DNA from: Balamuthia mandrillaris
Taxonomy: Eukaryota; Discosea; Longamoebia; Balamuthiidae
Length of the DNA stretch: 64,000 nt
Direction: 5' to 3'
Assembly (NCBI GenBank): GCA_031835245.1
Contig: JAVKOQ010000234.1
Coordinates: forward strand, 1-64,000
Shown: positions 21,639 to 33,255 of the stretch, one piece after another
Position numbering within the stretch: position 1 is the stretch's first letter
Layout: every line of letters starts with the position of its first letter
The notes under the pieces: generated by a model
Told to the model about the DNA's origin: nothing
The model's database searches: none
Seen by the model: the letters and a program-made list of their open reading frames with translations, nothing else
Program-made: the position numbers and the translations under genes

Positions 21639-23236
21639 GACGAAGGTGCGAGCAACAACGGGGTAGCGGAGCGCCGTTATGATAACATGAGCGAACAAGA
21701 AGAGGAGGGTGCGAACGAGCAAAGAGCGGCTCTTCCGTCCGTAGGGTTACCCTTGGCGGCACCTACTCTCCCACCAAACTGTCCCCAGTTCCGGCAGCTG
21801 TTGCAAAAGCTGGCTCGGGGATACTTGAACAAAGATGGGGTAACACTTGAGAAAGCTGAACGTCTAGAGAAGGTTTGATTCATTGCTTTTCAGCGTACAA
21901 GAACTTCTGTCTCACCACGGCTCACTTGCTCTCAAGGCCAAAGCAGCCCTAAACAGAGAAAAGGAGCGTTATGTACAAAACCTGTTGCTATGGCAAACGC
22001 TCAAAGACATATTGTTGGAAAACAAAGCAAGGGCCTTTCAGTCGGCTCCACCAAAACAGTTGCGAGTCTTTGAAGCGCTGAACCGGACGCTGGTAGCTGG
22101 TGAAGTCAGCTCGGTTGGCCAGCGCGGGGGACCTGTTTTGGGCGTCTGCAAAGATGACCTCAAAGAACATCTCCAACAAACGTGCAGTATTAACCTCTCA
22201 ACAGACGAGAAGCAGCGGTACAAGTTTTCCAGGTTCATAGTGCCACTGTTGGAAACCGAACTGCGGAAACGATGCACACAATTAGCCACCTACTACCAAC
22301 TTGACAAAGGTATCCATTCCCTGAGCAGTGTTTGCCGTTGTAGTTCATGGATTGTGACGTGTTGTGGTTGCTTGGAACGAACAGTTCATTCTCTAAACTT
22401 TCCTCTTTTCCAAAACACATGAAGACCAAGGAGAGGAATCGCATCAATCCCAGGAAGCAGTTTCACTGCACTTGATAGTAGGGAGAGATATGGCCGACTT
22501 GCTGGCCCACAAACAACGGCTTGGAGCACAGCAGACGGAAGTGGAGAAGCTTTTTTGGAAGTACTACAAGGTGCTGCAAAAGACGTTGGCTGTATTGGTG
22601 CAACTGATAGATCATCACCGCAACAAGCAAGCCTTTGCCCAAAGCGAAGTCACTGGCAAGTGGCTGCAAGCCAGCTGCAAGACCATGCTCTTGAAACTCA
22701 GGTACGTTCCTCAACCTCGTGCAGTGTTTTTTGGAGGAAACAGAGGTATCGCCACTGTTAAAAACCAAAAAAAAAAAAAAAAATAAGAAGGAAAACGAGA
22801 TAAAAGAGGAAGAGCTTTGCGAACGAAAGATTAATATTAATCGGTGGCTTATATCTTATCCCATTTATCAAACAACACAAAACAAAAAAATTAGTGTTTT
22901 GAAGAACCAAATCCTGCTGGATACCTATTCCTCTAAGGAGCGAATATCTGCTTTGTCATTCATCAGGTAAGTCAAAACTTTTTTTACCATCTTTAGTTTT
23001 CTCTGCTTGGCCGAGGACACTCATTTTTCGTCATGCTGTGATACATACATCTCAGAGATCGGCTGAACGAGGAACTCACAGCATCTACGCTCCGGTTGGA
23101 CCAAGCCGCTGCCCAAAAGAGGCGCTACGAGGGGGTTGGCTTTGGGTTCAAAAGGTTAGTGCTGGAATACGCCAATCTGTCGCAAGCGTTAGCGGACAAG
23201 GAGTGGGCGTTAGCACAACTGAAGGAATCCTCTTGA
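21636..23236 (+). CDS. HAUS4: HAUS augmin-like complex subunit 4
   Basis: Augmin recruits gamma-tubulin to spindle microtubules for branching nucleation. The protein starts MDEGASNN (ATG at 21636). It has NCPQFRQLLQKL near the N-terminus, then helical segments that follow human HAUS4 in order: GVCKDDLKEHL, FSRFIVPLLETELRKRC, ATYYQLD, LVGEQ-like LIVGRDMADLL, MLLKLR|VLKNQILLDTYS, ALSFIRDRLNEEL and the C-terminal FGFKRLVLEYANL..KEWAL. Spliced length (about 360) agrees with human HAUS4 (363). About 5 exons; one intron contains a long A-run near 22769. Its last 27 coding bases overlap the 3' end of a small convergent gene. Confidence 0.88.
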
Positions 23237-23603
23237 GCTCCTCTCTTGTCCAATGTTAGATAAAATGGCTTGCTTTTCCTTTTGGTGGTCTGCCAGCGCC
23301 CCCATATATGATAACGTCATTTTTCCGCTGCCGCTCTCCACTGCGTGGAATTGGCTGAAAACAGAGGACCGTAGGGCGATGACGTCCTTTCCTGTTGGAC
23401 ACCATTTGGCCGTGCCCGCAAGGGGCAGGACATCTGTGATCTGCAAAAATAAAAAACAGGACGCTGAATAGGTAAGCGCAGGTCAAAAAAAGGATTTCGT
23501 GAAAGATAAGAAAAGGAAGTGCGCCCGGAATCGACGGCTCCGTTACCTCGATTCCCCGAAGTGCCAGATAAGCGCAACCGCAATCATCAACTCCAAACGC
23601 CAT
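23210..23603 (-). CDS. Small unknown protein, 2 exons
   Basis: Not recognised. Exon 1 begins at the ATG at 23603 (MAFGVDDCGCAYLALRGIE), ends GAG|GTAACG, and a TTTTTGCAG acceptor joins ITDVLPLAGTAKWCP in the same phase. The product is about 96 residues with a hydrophobic, possibly beta-strand N-terminus and a charged C-terminus (DHQKEKQAILSNIGQE). Support comes from clean, phase-matched splice sites and balanced composition. The stop lies inside the HAUS4 coding end, a convergent 27-base overlap. It could be a roadblock-like or assembly-chaperone-type small protein, but nothing decides this. Confidence 0.45.
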
Positions 23604-23975
23604 TGACGGGAAAGCTGCTCATAAATATTATGGCCACCGTTATCTTGCACTGGTTACCGGTGGTTGGCAATTCCTACACTAATCTCCGCCAATGCAGCCC
23701 ATAGGTCGAACCAACCAGTTATTTCCTGCCCTTATCTTCCGAAACTTTCAAATTCTTTATTTTTGGAGAGAGAAGACGAAGGCAACGCACCTTTTCCCCT
23801 TGCTCCCTGTCAGCTGGAAGCAGCTTTCTTTTTTAGGCGAAGCAGAGAGTGGTTCCCTGCTACCTGCTTTGCCTGAAGGAATAGCTGCAAACGAACCAAA
23901 AAAAAAATTCGAGCTTGTGGTATAACCTCAGTACGTTAAATAGCAAGCAATCTTGCCCCACCATTCGTCCCCACG
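23604..23975. promoter_or_regulatory. Divergent intergenic, small gene (-) / GATA gene (+)
   Basis: About 370 bases between two outward starts. Short open stretches occur but none has spliced or family support. Confidence 0.3.
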
Positions 23976-25631
23976 ATGTTGCACCTGCTGTCTCAATGTG
24001 CTACCAGCGAGGTGGTTGACCGCCCGCTTCCTTGGCTCCCGAAGACCTCTTCCACTACCACAACAACGACTGCAGCTACTCATCTACCATCCCTTCAGGA
24101 GAACTTCCCTGTGGCTGTTGTTGCGCAATCCCTCCTATCTTCACAACAACCGACAGCAGATCTTGCAGCCGAGGCTTGGCATCAGGTACATGATCCTTTT
24201 TTTTTTCCCTTCGCGTGCATGAAATCCCTCGATCCAAACCTCCCCTCCATGGAGATGGCTGTTTTATCATTGTTATCGATGTCCCATCTAACTATCCACT
24301 TATTCATTTTTATTATCTTTGTTTTTATTTATTTTTCTTTTAAATCTCTTAGGTCTGCCACAGTAGCATCAGCCTGTCTCGTGTAATCGGGGAGGTCGGT
24401 GAGCCTGCCCAATTGGAAAGCTTTCACCTCTTTTCGCTCCACGACTCTGCGATGAAGTTAATCAGCGCGTTGCAGGTGCTGCAACGGGTACCTATCCGTT
24501 GCTCCTCTTCCTTTTCTCAACCCCCTCCCCCCTCTCTCTTCTACGACAACAACTTGTCCACAACAACTCGGCTTTTGCTTGGGCTGCCATCCACCATCCA
24601 TCCTTCTCGTCCCGCGTTCGGTTGCCCTGACTGACCATGGTCCTTTATTTTTTGTTTGATGGGGGCAACAGGAGCAAGAGGTCAGGCATCGGTTACCTTT
24701 GAGACAACCAGAAAGAAGCGGAAGCGGGAGCAGCAGCAGCAGCGGTGAAGGAGAGATGCAGCTTCGAGGTTTCGAACCGCAGGAGGAACCCAAGAGGCCT
24801 TCTCGAAAGAAGTCCAGCCCACAAGTGGCCTACATTCCACCGGCCATTCCGGACCCTCCTCTGCAACGACCCTTGGCCATTCTGCGGCGAAAGCGCAGAA
24901 AGAAGGGCAGCTCGGAACCGGATACGCCCTCCTCTGACTCACCTGAAAGCTCTTCTCGTTCTCCGAATGGCTCGCCACCCGTGGAGGCGTCTGATGAGGA
25001 GCACTGTCCAAAAGAAATCCCGGGTCCCGTTCGTAAAATCAAAAAACGAAAGGTACGCACATCCCTGTCATTCTATTTTTGTCATCGTGCTTGGGAGCTA
25101 ACAACCATTTGCTTGTTGTCAGTCCCGAAAGAAGACAGAAGCTCCTCCACCAACTGAACAATATTGTCATGCTTGCGGCATTACACAAACTCCAGGTTAG
25201 TACAGTTCGCGTATTATGAATACCATTTGATTTAACCAACACTGGAACCTCCCAAAGAATGGCGGCGGGGACCGGACAAGCAGCTGAGTTTGTGCAATGC
25301 ATGTGGCCTTCACTTCGCGAAGATTTTAAAGCGAGAGAAGATGCTAGACGTAAAGCCACCGACGAAATGCTCTGTAAATATGCTCCTCAATTGAGTTGGT
25401 GCACACCGTGTTTGGCTTATGCAGCCAGCTTCTTCATCCTTGCTTCGTTGTACACTGTTGTTTATTTTTTTTTCTCCAATTCAAATCTACCTATTTATTA
25501 TAAGGATGAGTACCTTCTTGTATGTAACTAAAAGTTCGACTTCTTTGTGTCTTCCATCGAGTGAACAGGAAATGAGCCAAGGGGCTCTGCGAAGGAACTG
25601 CCTCCAGGACCTCTATAGCTGCTGGAGGTAA
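23976..25631 (+). CDS. GATA-type zinc-finger protein
   Basis: Likely DNA-binding transcription factor. Starts MLHLLSQCATSEVV (ATG at 23976). Exon 2 has SLSRVIGEVGEPAQL and a short helix ending in QVLQR, spliced to a Ser-rich exon with basic clusters (KRPSRKKSSP, LRRKRRKKG, IKKRK) that could serve nuclear import. The finger is split by an intron after TQTP: CHACGITQTP|EWRRG..LCNACGLHF, spacing C-x2-C-x18-C-x2-C, the form typical of plant, slime-mould and class-IVb fingers. A basic tail (KILKREKML) follows. The last exon, ending LQDLYSCWR at 25631, is the likeliest ending; a readthrough alternative stops near 25395. Confidence 0.8.
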
Positions 25632-25741
25632 GGATGTTACATGTGTATTACCTGCCAGTTCCTCTGCCGTTGCACTCCTGTTTGTCCAATGTTATCAGAA
25701 TAATAATGCAAAAAGAAAAGCGAGGCCAAGGCCAGAAGTCT

Positions 25742-27687
25742 TCACCTTTGCATGGCTGATGTCAACTCATTTAACACACAACAGAAAACTTTGGGGTCTT
25801 CTTGTTCCAACTCTTCAAAGGCTTGTTGAAGCTTTGTGAGGGCACTCCTTGTACCATCATCCTTGCCTAGTTTCTTGAGTTCCTGCCGAAAATAGGTTAG
25901 ATAACCTTCCCCAGCGAAGAGGAATTGTGTTTCATACCTTGGCGAGGGAGGGCGTTACCACCCTCTGGCAAAGGGTTGGCGACGTATTTGCTTTGTCTTC
26001 CTTTGGTTCTTCTGCTTTGTTAGGTTCTTGTGGTGGTGGTTGCTGTACTTGAAGCTGAGGCGGCGGTATTTGTTCTGGTTGGTATTGGTGCTGTTGTTCT
26101 TGTTTGTCATCTGTGCTTTGATTTGGCTGGGTTGTAACTTCTTTCTCTTGCACCACAACTTGCAGGTGTGTTGTGTTGGAGCTGGGCGGCTCCGCTCTTG
26201 TTGTCGCTGTTGGTTCCCTGGGAGAGGTAGGTACAGAGCGCCCATGGGGTGGATGCGCTAGGGTCATTCGTGTCTCGGAGCTTCGAGCATGTCTTTCCAT
26301 GCGGGGACTAGTATCTGGAGATAACGCTGTTTTAGATCTCGGTCTTTTCCGCAATGTTGGTGATAACTCCTTGCTGTGTTCTCCGTTTTCTTTGTCTTTC
26401 TTGCGCTCTTGTTCCTTGTTTCCGTCCTTTGTTGAACTCTCTTTGTCTTCGTCGGCATCCTCTTTGTTTATTTTTCGATCTTTGTCCTCTGATTTCTCCC
26501 CTTCTTTTTCTTTGCCTTTTTCCTTTGTCTCCTTTTGTTCTTGTTCTTTTGGCTTATCCTTATCGTTGTCCCTTCCCTGGTCCCTCTCAGTTCTATTGCC
26601 TCTTTCCACCTCTTTCCGCCTTTCCTCTTTTTCCTTCTCTCTTTCTCTGTCTACTTGTTCTCTTAGTATCTCCTCTTCTCTTTCCTTATCCCTCCCTCTT
26701 TCAGCAGAATCCACCCTTAAGCTGTACCGTCGTTCCCTCGAGGATTTACCTACGGTGTTCTCCCTATCCCTACTCCTCGATCTCCTTTTCTCGCTATCTC
26801 CTTTCTCCTTTGCACTCGCGGAACTTGCCGCTCCCTCTGGCTCTTCCTTGGGTTCTTTCGGGCCGTCCTTATTGGTTCCTTCCCTAGTCCCATTGTAGGT
26901 TACATATATGAGCTCATTGAGCCTCTCTCTGTCTCTCTCTGTCTCTCTCTGTCTCTCTCTCTCTCTCTGTCTCTCTCTGTCTCTCTCTCTCTCCTTTCTC
27001 CCTCTCCACTTTCGCTCCCTCTCCTTCTTTCACTCCAGTTAAGCGATTAACTTACCCTGACGATTCCAGCTCGTTTTTTCTCCAATGGTCCCAAGCTTCC
27101 TTCATATCCAAAAGATGATCCCGTTTTTTCGAGTGGCGAATAAAAGGGTGTCGCAACAATGCCCTAACACTTGGTCTCTGTAGAAGATTACAATAGGTTG
27201 AAAATGATTATGAATTGCACTAGGACGTTCTCTTGGAGGAGGAAAACGGTACCTCCAGGGGGTCTTTATTTAAGCATGCAACCACAAAGTCCTTGAACTC
27301 ACGCGAGAAATCGCCGTGAAGACGAGGTGCCTCCTCCTTCACGATGTTATTTAGAAGAGTTTTGCCACTCTCCGATGCTCTAGGAGGCTCTCCAGTCGCA
27401 AGCTCTATTGCTGTTATACCTAGACTCCAAACATCAGCTTTGTCTGTGTATCCCTGTCCGGTCAACACTGTGCCAAGAGTTAGCATTTGCTCGTTTAGAC
27501 AGATTGACACAGGCCGCTTACCTTCTGGAGCGATATAATGCAATGAACTTACATACGTATAGTTGTGTTTCTTTTCTCCTGCTTCATGCCGACCAGCCAC
27601 TCCCACGTTTATCAGTTTTATGCGGCTGGAACAATGGACCAAGCTTGCCGCTATTTGTTTGTATACGGAAAAGTAAGAACCAGAGAA

Positions 27688-27728
<41 letters not shown>

Positions 27729-28353
27729 CGATGTGGCAATACCCTTCAGATTTCTGTGCATGATGTTGAAACTGTGCATCTCCTTCAGGCCTCTTAGGGT
27801 TTCTCTCAGAATGATCGCGATATATGCTTCTCCAATGTTTCCAAGCTTAAGCTGTGACTTTACTTTAGCAACTACTATAGAGGAGGGAAGCAGATAAACG
27901 TACCTGTTCATGAAGAGAAACACCATCCACATGATCCCTTACGATCCACAAGTGATCGTCTGAGCTGTTTACAAAAGACTTGCGATAGCTTGGCAGGTAG
28001 GCCAAATTGGGGGTCTGAGAGAGAAACGTCACCAGCTTTTGAATATCTTTCTGCGAATCATCGGTTTCCTGCAAGTTGATGACATATACGGCGACCTCAC
28101 CGCCAGTTGAGTGATCCAACCTTTGTAGACGTACAATTTAGCTTGGGGACAAAGAGAAGATAGTAGGAGAAAAAAAAAACACTCGATACCCTCGATAAAC
28201 ATTGCCGCAGCGCTCTTGTACCAGCAGCTCTTTAAGTTGGTACCTCTGCCCGTCTGAATCCTACAAGGCAGAACAAAGGGTAAACATTCAAAACTTGAAC
28301 AACGCAAGAAACTTCAGGAAACTGACCATGACAGAACCGCCTTCTTCTCCCAT
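25742..28353 (-). CDS. STE20/GCK-family pseudokinase with long charged tail
   Basis: Starts MGEEGGSVM (ATG at 28353), then YQLKELLVQERCGNVYRG as a degenerate glycine loop. The fold follows GCK-III kinases (MST3/YSK): YTDKADVWSLGITAIELATGEPP, FVVACLNKDPLE|RPSVRALLRHPF. The three catalytic motifs are altered: VAVY replaces VAIK (no ATP-anchoring Lys), HRN replaces HRD (no catalytic Asp), and NVG replaces DFG (no metal Asp). A catalytically dead, STRAD-like scaffold role is inferred. The C-terminal 250 residues are Glu/Lys/Arg-rich, then Gln/Pro-rich (IPPPQLQVQQPPP), ending in a short helical segment (LTKLQQAFEELEQEDP). About 8 exons. Confidence 0.8.
26917..26996 (+). repeat. CT-rich repeat with GTCTCTCTCT units
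   Basis: Imperfect repeat of CTCTCTCTGT in a pseudokinase intron. Here the sense (minus) strand reads GA, opposite to the other intronic tracts. Confidence 0.85.
27690..27722 (+). repeat. (GA)n in pseudokinase intron
   Basis: GA on the plus strand, CT on the sense strand, directly after the HRN-coding exon. Confidence 0.95.
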
Positions 28354-28512
28354 TCTGTTGTTGGGCAGGGCTGGGTCCTATTGTTGATTTGTGGTCCTCT
28401 GCCTTCACGCCCTTTTTTTTTTTGGGTGGAGTTTTGTTGTTGTGTGGAGAGACACAACAACCCCTCGAGCAGGCATTTTTATTTATTTAAGATTTGAACT
28501 ATACATCACGAC

Positions 28513-28515
<3 letters not shown>

Positions 28516-28550
<35 letters not shown>
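28516..28550 (+). repeat. (GA)n downstream of CaMKK-like gene
   Basis: Lies just past the stop of the minus-strand CaMKK-like gene, probably in its 3' UTR. Confidence 0.95.
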
Positions 28551-28552
<2 letters not shown>

Positions 28553-28571
28553 ATGCAAAGGAGAGAAAGCC

Positions 28572-29917
28572 TCAACAGGGATCAACAAGCCATCGATGTT
28601 GCTATTAAAACAACAACATAAGGTTTTAACGTTAGCCATAATGATTGCAGATAGAATCAGCCAATGCATACCTTTATCCGTTGAATAGTATACCGTTGTG
28701 CAGGGTCTTTGTGTAGCATTCCTTGAATTAGGTTTTTGGCCTCATCACTTATTGTTGCTGGATAGTTAACTCTAATTGCCGTATCAGTAAAAGCATATAG
28801 GGAGGGTGGAGAATGTACATACTCTTGCTCGCGGATAAGGCAACACATTTCCAACACGTTATCTGTCTCAAAGGGAAGTCTTCCCACCAAGAAGCAATAC
28901 AACGTAACGCCTAGAGCCCATATATCACCCTCAGGCGTTCGATGTGGTTTAGGTGAAGTGGCAACAGTCCCCCTATCTCGTCGCAGCCCCCAGCTAATAG
29001 CCTCTGGAGGAGTAAACGCAGGTGTGCTGGTGGCTGGTGTGCTGAATGAGGAAGTAAGACTATTGTTGCATTCTTCATCTCCGTCTTTGGCTTCTTTGAT
29101 TGATTCTTTATGTTCAGAAGCGCAACCCTCCTTGTCAATGTATTCGGCCAATCCAAAGTCTATGATTTTGAGGATACTTTCCGCTGATACCAACAAATTG
29201 GCCGGCTTGATGTCGCCATGCACCACTCCTACCGTTGTGTGTAGATATTCAAGCCCATTGAGTGCATCCTTGAAGTAACTGCGAGCCACTCCCTCCTCCA
29301 GTGGCTCTACCGCTGGAGGAGCAAGGCCTTGGTCTGCAAATGATGTTGACAGTGTCATGGCTGGCCCAAGTTCTAGAAACTCGAACACTGTGCTCAAAAT
29401 AGGTCAAAGCCTGATCAGCACATCCTTGCTTCTCTCTTCTCTCGTTTTCTTCTTCTCTTCTCTGTTTCTCTCTTTTTGTGACGTACCTAAGAAAAGAGTG
29501 TCGCAGGAGGGATCGTCCAACACTTCGAACAACGTCACGATGTTTGGGTGTCGCAACTTTTTAAGTATGTCGACCTCCTTGAAGACCTCATCCAAAGCAG
29601 TCCCACTGCCTCTCCTCTTTCTCTGAAGCGTTGGTTTGTGACAGAGCTTCATGGCCTTTGTTTTTCATTGTGAGAGCGAGAGAGCAGAGAGCAGAGAGAG
29701 TTGTTCGTTTCTTGTCGTTTTGTTTTTGTTTGGAGAAGCAGAGACGTACGTAAAGCTCGTTGTCGAGTGTGTTGATGCACAACTTGACCTTACTGTAGGA
29801 ACCTTTGCCGAGGCTCTTGATGAGAACGTACTGGTTGATGCATTTGTTGCCGTCTCCATCGGTGGAGCGACGAACCTCCAGGGTTTCTATCGTTTTACGT
29901 ACCTCTGTGGATGACAT
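28572..29917 (-). CDS. CaMKK-like protein kinase (non-RD)
   Basis: Resembles Ca2+/calmodulin-dependent kinase kinases, which phosphorylate the activation loops of AMPK, CaMKs and PKB. Start at ATG 29917 (MSSTE). INQYVLIKSLGKGSYSKV is the glycine loop and AMKLC the ATP Lys. VFKEVDILKKLRHPNIVTLFEVLDDP is highly CaMKK-like. The catalytic loop reads HGDIKPANLL, so the Arg of HRD is missing (non-RD) while Asp stays. DFG is intact (IIDFGLAEYID). The DFG-to-APE loop holds an acidic/Ser insert of about 30 residues, then STPAFTPPEAI. GVTLYCFLVGRLPF and AQRYTIQRIK|QHRWL close the domain; no calmodulin-binding tail follows. Three or more exons. The pseudokinase lies just downstream on the same strand. 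Confidence 0.85.
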
Positions 29918-30235
29918 CAAGAGAGGCGTGCACTACACGAGGAAGAAAAAGAAGAACCACAACAACTACCCCAACAAGAAATGGAAGCGCAAGGAGTTGG
30001 CCCGTTGTCGTACGGTTGCAGCCGCGATGCAACTCTTTCTTCTCTCTCTCTTTTTTGCTTTGACAGGTTGAGCTGGAATGTTAAAAATTGCACACGGAAT
30101 GAAATGAATGATAGGAATTTAAATAATTGTAGAAATGCGAAGAATCCTCGGATTGCAAATAATGACAGATATTTGAATACGCAGAAGGAAGGGCTGCAGC
30201 AGCAAGAGATTTCAAGTTCTTCTGTGTGGTTGAGG
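29918..30235. promoter_or_regulatory. Divergent promoter, CaMKK-like (-) / ATP11 (+)
   Basis: About 320 bases between outward starts. Short plus-strand open stretches here have no family similarity and are read as leader. Confidence 0.35.
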
Positions 30236-31301
30236 ATGAGACGTTGTGCCAACCAGTTGTTGCGTCAACACCAAATTTGGCGGTGGCGACCCGTTCAGTT
30301 TGTCTGGAGCGGCCAACTTTCACGGTGTAGCTACTTCTCAGAGGTTCGTTGTTTGTTTATTTATTTTTTTTTGAAACAAAAATCATCTCGAGTGGTTGTG
30401 GGTGGTGGTGCTGTTCTCTTACAAAGTTTATTTCTTCACTTTTTTTAGGCGCTCACACCAACACGCACGTTATTTACCATCAACAACAACTTCAAAGCCA
30501 CAACATGCAGTGTGCCCAGTTTTTCATTTCAACACCCGAAGAAGAGGCACTACGCATTACGGCCTGCTCCCGACTCGCTCGACCAGTTGGTCCACATGGA
30601 CCTCTTCACGCAGGAAACCCCTGAAAAGATAACCTCTCTCTGGGTGAACTACCACCAGAAGAAGCCCTGCGTGGTCGCCTCCATCCCAGCCCCTACTTAT
30701 GACCGATTGAAAGAACGTCTCGCCGAATGGTTGGTTCTCTCTTTCGGTTTCTTGTTCTCTTTCATCTGCTCTTTGCTCTCTGCTCTCTCTTACAATGTGA
30801 TGGTTCGCTTATCGTTTTGATCGTTTGTCATATAGCCCAATGTTTGTGCTGCCGATACCAAGAGGAGAGGGCTTCGTGACGGCTTTCATGCAAGCCCACA
30901 GCGCCCACGACACCATCAACTTCACCTTCTTGGATGAGTACAAGCAAAAGGGCAGCCAGGCGGAGCCCTTCATGTGCATGAAGTACTACACGGAGCTAGC
31001 TGAATCCAAGGGCTTGGTGCTGTGTCGTGGCGACGTGGAGACCGCCATGCTCACTACTGTTGAAGCGCAGTATCTCACCAACCAACTTCAGCTGTACTAT
31101 CTGGCGGAGGAGGACAAGTACCGCTTGGTGCACACGTTTAATCATAAGCCTCAACTCTTTGACTATAACCTTATCCTAGACCCTCTTCTTGACCGGTCGG
31201 CATCACCTTCATCTTCTTCCGCTCCCTCTTCGTCTTCTTCTTCTGAGCCTGATAGCTCATCAACTTCTTCAACTCCTTCCACTTCTTCTTCAAACACATA
31301 A
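30236..31301 (+). CDS. ATPAF1: ATP11/ATPAF1, mitochondrial F1-ATPase assembly factor
   Basis: Chaperone that binds free F1 beta subunits during ATP synthase assembly in the mitochondrial matrix. Three exons: 30236-30343, 30449-30729 and 30836-31301, all GT..AG and in phase. The N-terminus (MRRCANQLLRQHQIWRWR) is basic, amphipathic and free of acids, as for a mitochondrial presequence. The core gives DQLVHMDLF, ITSLWVNYHQKKPCVVASIPAPTY, the splice-joined CPMFVLPIPRGEGF and KPQLFDYNLILDP, following human ATPAF1 in order. The last 40 residues are a Ser-rich low-complexity tail (SSSSSSEPDSSS) not usual for the family. Confidence 0.93.
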
Positions 31302-31391
31302 ACACAAGCGAAAAGGTTTTTGTTGTTTCGATCTCATTTTAAAGGGTGAATGTGCCTTCTGCCGCAACGTACTGGAGAAACGTGAGTGAAC

Positions 31392-31395
<4 letters not shown>

Positions 31396-31425
<30 letters not shown>
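31396..31425 (+). repeat. (GA)n between convergent genes
   Basis: GA tract in the roughly 250-base gap between ATP11 (+) and copy B (-). Confidence 0.95.
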
Positions 31426-31429
<4 letters not shown>

Positions 31430-31551
31430 TGTGACTGCAACGTTTTCTGCAGTACGTTCCGATAGAAGGCACACCGTAGGACCACCAAAAAAAAAAAAAA
31501 GAAAGGATGCGTTGGAGCCAACTTTCATGTTTGCGTCAGGTCGGCACTCGT

Positions 31552-32207
31552 TCACTCGAGGCGGGCCTTAGCAGACCTGTTTCTCCTGCTTTGTTTTTTC
31601 TGTTTGGTCTTTTTAGGTGGTATGGACCACCACACACGGTCAAAGTACTGTGCGAGCCAAGCATTAGGAAGGAAGTTGAAAACATACGTGCATCCCTTAG
31701 AACTGGCAAAACAAAAACCAACAAAAAACAACCGCAGGGGAAGAAGAACAAACGAACCATTTGTCTTGCCTCTTCCATGGCGAGACAACCGTCCGAAAAT
31801 ATTTGGTGGTTGTCGTGGCAGTATGCGGCCACTTCCGGGGAGGCGCCGAGCACCCGAACCATCTCCTTCAACCACTCCTGCCTGGACAGGAGGCGCCCGT
31901 GCTTGGCTAGCAGAGCCTCGAACTGTTCCCATTTGGACCGCTCCAGCGTCAGCAAGAACCGCCACACATCCTTGCGCTTGCTTCTGACCGTTCGCAGCGC
32001 TTCCGGCAATTGATCGACCTCCTCCTGCCTAAGGTCCGCCCAACCTTTCTGTTTCGCTGCTCCTTGTTGAGGTTTTTGCAAATGTTTAGGTTCTCCTTCT
32101 GCCTGCCCTCCTCCTCTTCCTTTGTCCTCCTCCTCCTCCTCCTCCTCTCCCACACAGGAAACGGTAGCGGTAGCGGTGGAGGTGGGAGTGGTGGGAAGGG
32201 CAGCCAT
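31552..32207 (-). CDS. Unknown-domain family, copy B (intact)
   Basis: Not recognised. Two exons: the first from ATG 32207 (MAALPTTPTSTATATVS), with an acidic run (GEEEEEEEDKG), then the shared domain: GWADLRQEEVDQLPEAL, KDVWRFLLTLE, FEALLAKHGRLL, LGASPEVAAYCHDNHQIFSD and EEARQM. A GTTCGT..CACAG intron joins YFDRVWWSIPPKKTK and a basic tail ending ARLE at 31552. The domain is mainly alpha-helical with several invariant aromatics (W, F, Y) shared with copy A at 12.0-12.5 kb. It could be a small helical interaction domain; no catalytic motif is evident. Confidence 0.7.
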
Positions 32208-32655
32208 TTGCACTCCCTACGCCTCTTCTGTTGGTGGTGGTGGTGGTGGGTGGTGGGCAGTCCTGGCGTTCTCGTCTGCTATTTAGGGGAAGGGCGTAAT
32301 CGCATCTGATCACGAATTTTCTGAAAAAGGTATGGAAGCTGACGTGTAAGTATTTGATCAATGATCACACGCCAAATTCTCGGCTTGCCCCCCATTGGCA
32401 GTGGTGGAGAAAACGTGAAGGGGGGAAAAGGCCAAGGCACTCTCCGCAGGTGACCGATAGATAGGCAGGAAAGACAACCCAAACCCAAAAAGAACGCCCC
32501 CCACCAAACTAGACTCGCTCTACCCAAAGCAACTATCAACTAACTCATTTCCGTTTGTTATTGTTTGGGGGAGGACCTTGTTGCGCTTGGAACTTTTCTT
32601 CTTCTTCTTCTTCCTCTTCCTCTCCCTCTTCTTTCTTCTTCAATCCTGTCCAAGA
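32208..32655. promoter_or_regulatory. Divergent promoter, copy B (-) / Na+/H+ exchanger (+)
   Basis: About 450 bases. A (TTC)n-like pyrimidine stretch precedes the exchanger start. No supported gene; open frames on either strand lack similarity. Confidence 0.35.
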
Positions 32656-33135
32656 ATGGTGGGAGTACTGCTCTCAGGAGGAGGGCTGGAAGTGGCCAAC
32701 ACCCACTTTACAGAATTCTCCGTCACCGTGATCACGGTGTTGCTGTTGGTGCTGGTCACCAGCATTGCCAGACTCCTATTTCACCACATCGAGATCGGTT
32801 TCCTCCCCGAGTCTTGCTTGGTCATCATGCTTGGCGTGCTTGGCGGACTTCTCCTTTTTGCTGTCGGCGTCTCCGAAAACTCAGTCCTTCAGTTCAACAC
32901 CGACTTGTTTTTTGCACGCTTTTTCTTCCTTTTCTCCCTTGCTTTCTACTCTCCTCTCTGTCATTAACCTCGTTACTCCTCTTTCAGATTCTTTTGGTGC
33001 CTCCTATCATCTTCGACGTGCGTTTTTCATTTTCCCTTCCTATCTCTCCCCTCTCTTCCTCTCTTCGTCTTTTCCTCTTCTCTTTGTTCTCTCTCCGCTC
33101 ACTCTTCCTCTCCTCTCTCTTCCACTCTTTCGCTG

Positions 33136-33167
<32 letters not shown>

Positions 33168-33214
33168 GTCTCTCTCTCCATACTGCTGCTAATAATATGC
33201 TCTTTTCGCTCTTC

Positions 33215-33255
<41 letters not shown>

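Noticed and set aside
28572-29917. CaMKK-like gene as an LKB1 orthologue
   Set aside because: The EVDILKKLRHPNIVTLFEVLDDP block and GVTLYCFLVGRLPF are of CaMKK type; LKB1-specific features were not seen.
31507-32013. Plus-strand frame opposite copy B
   Set aside because: Antisense of the conserved domain; copy A confirms that the minus strand is the coding one.
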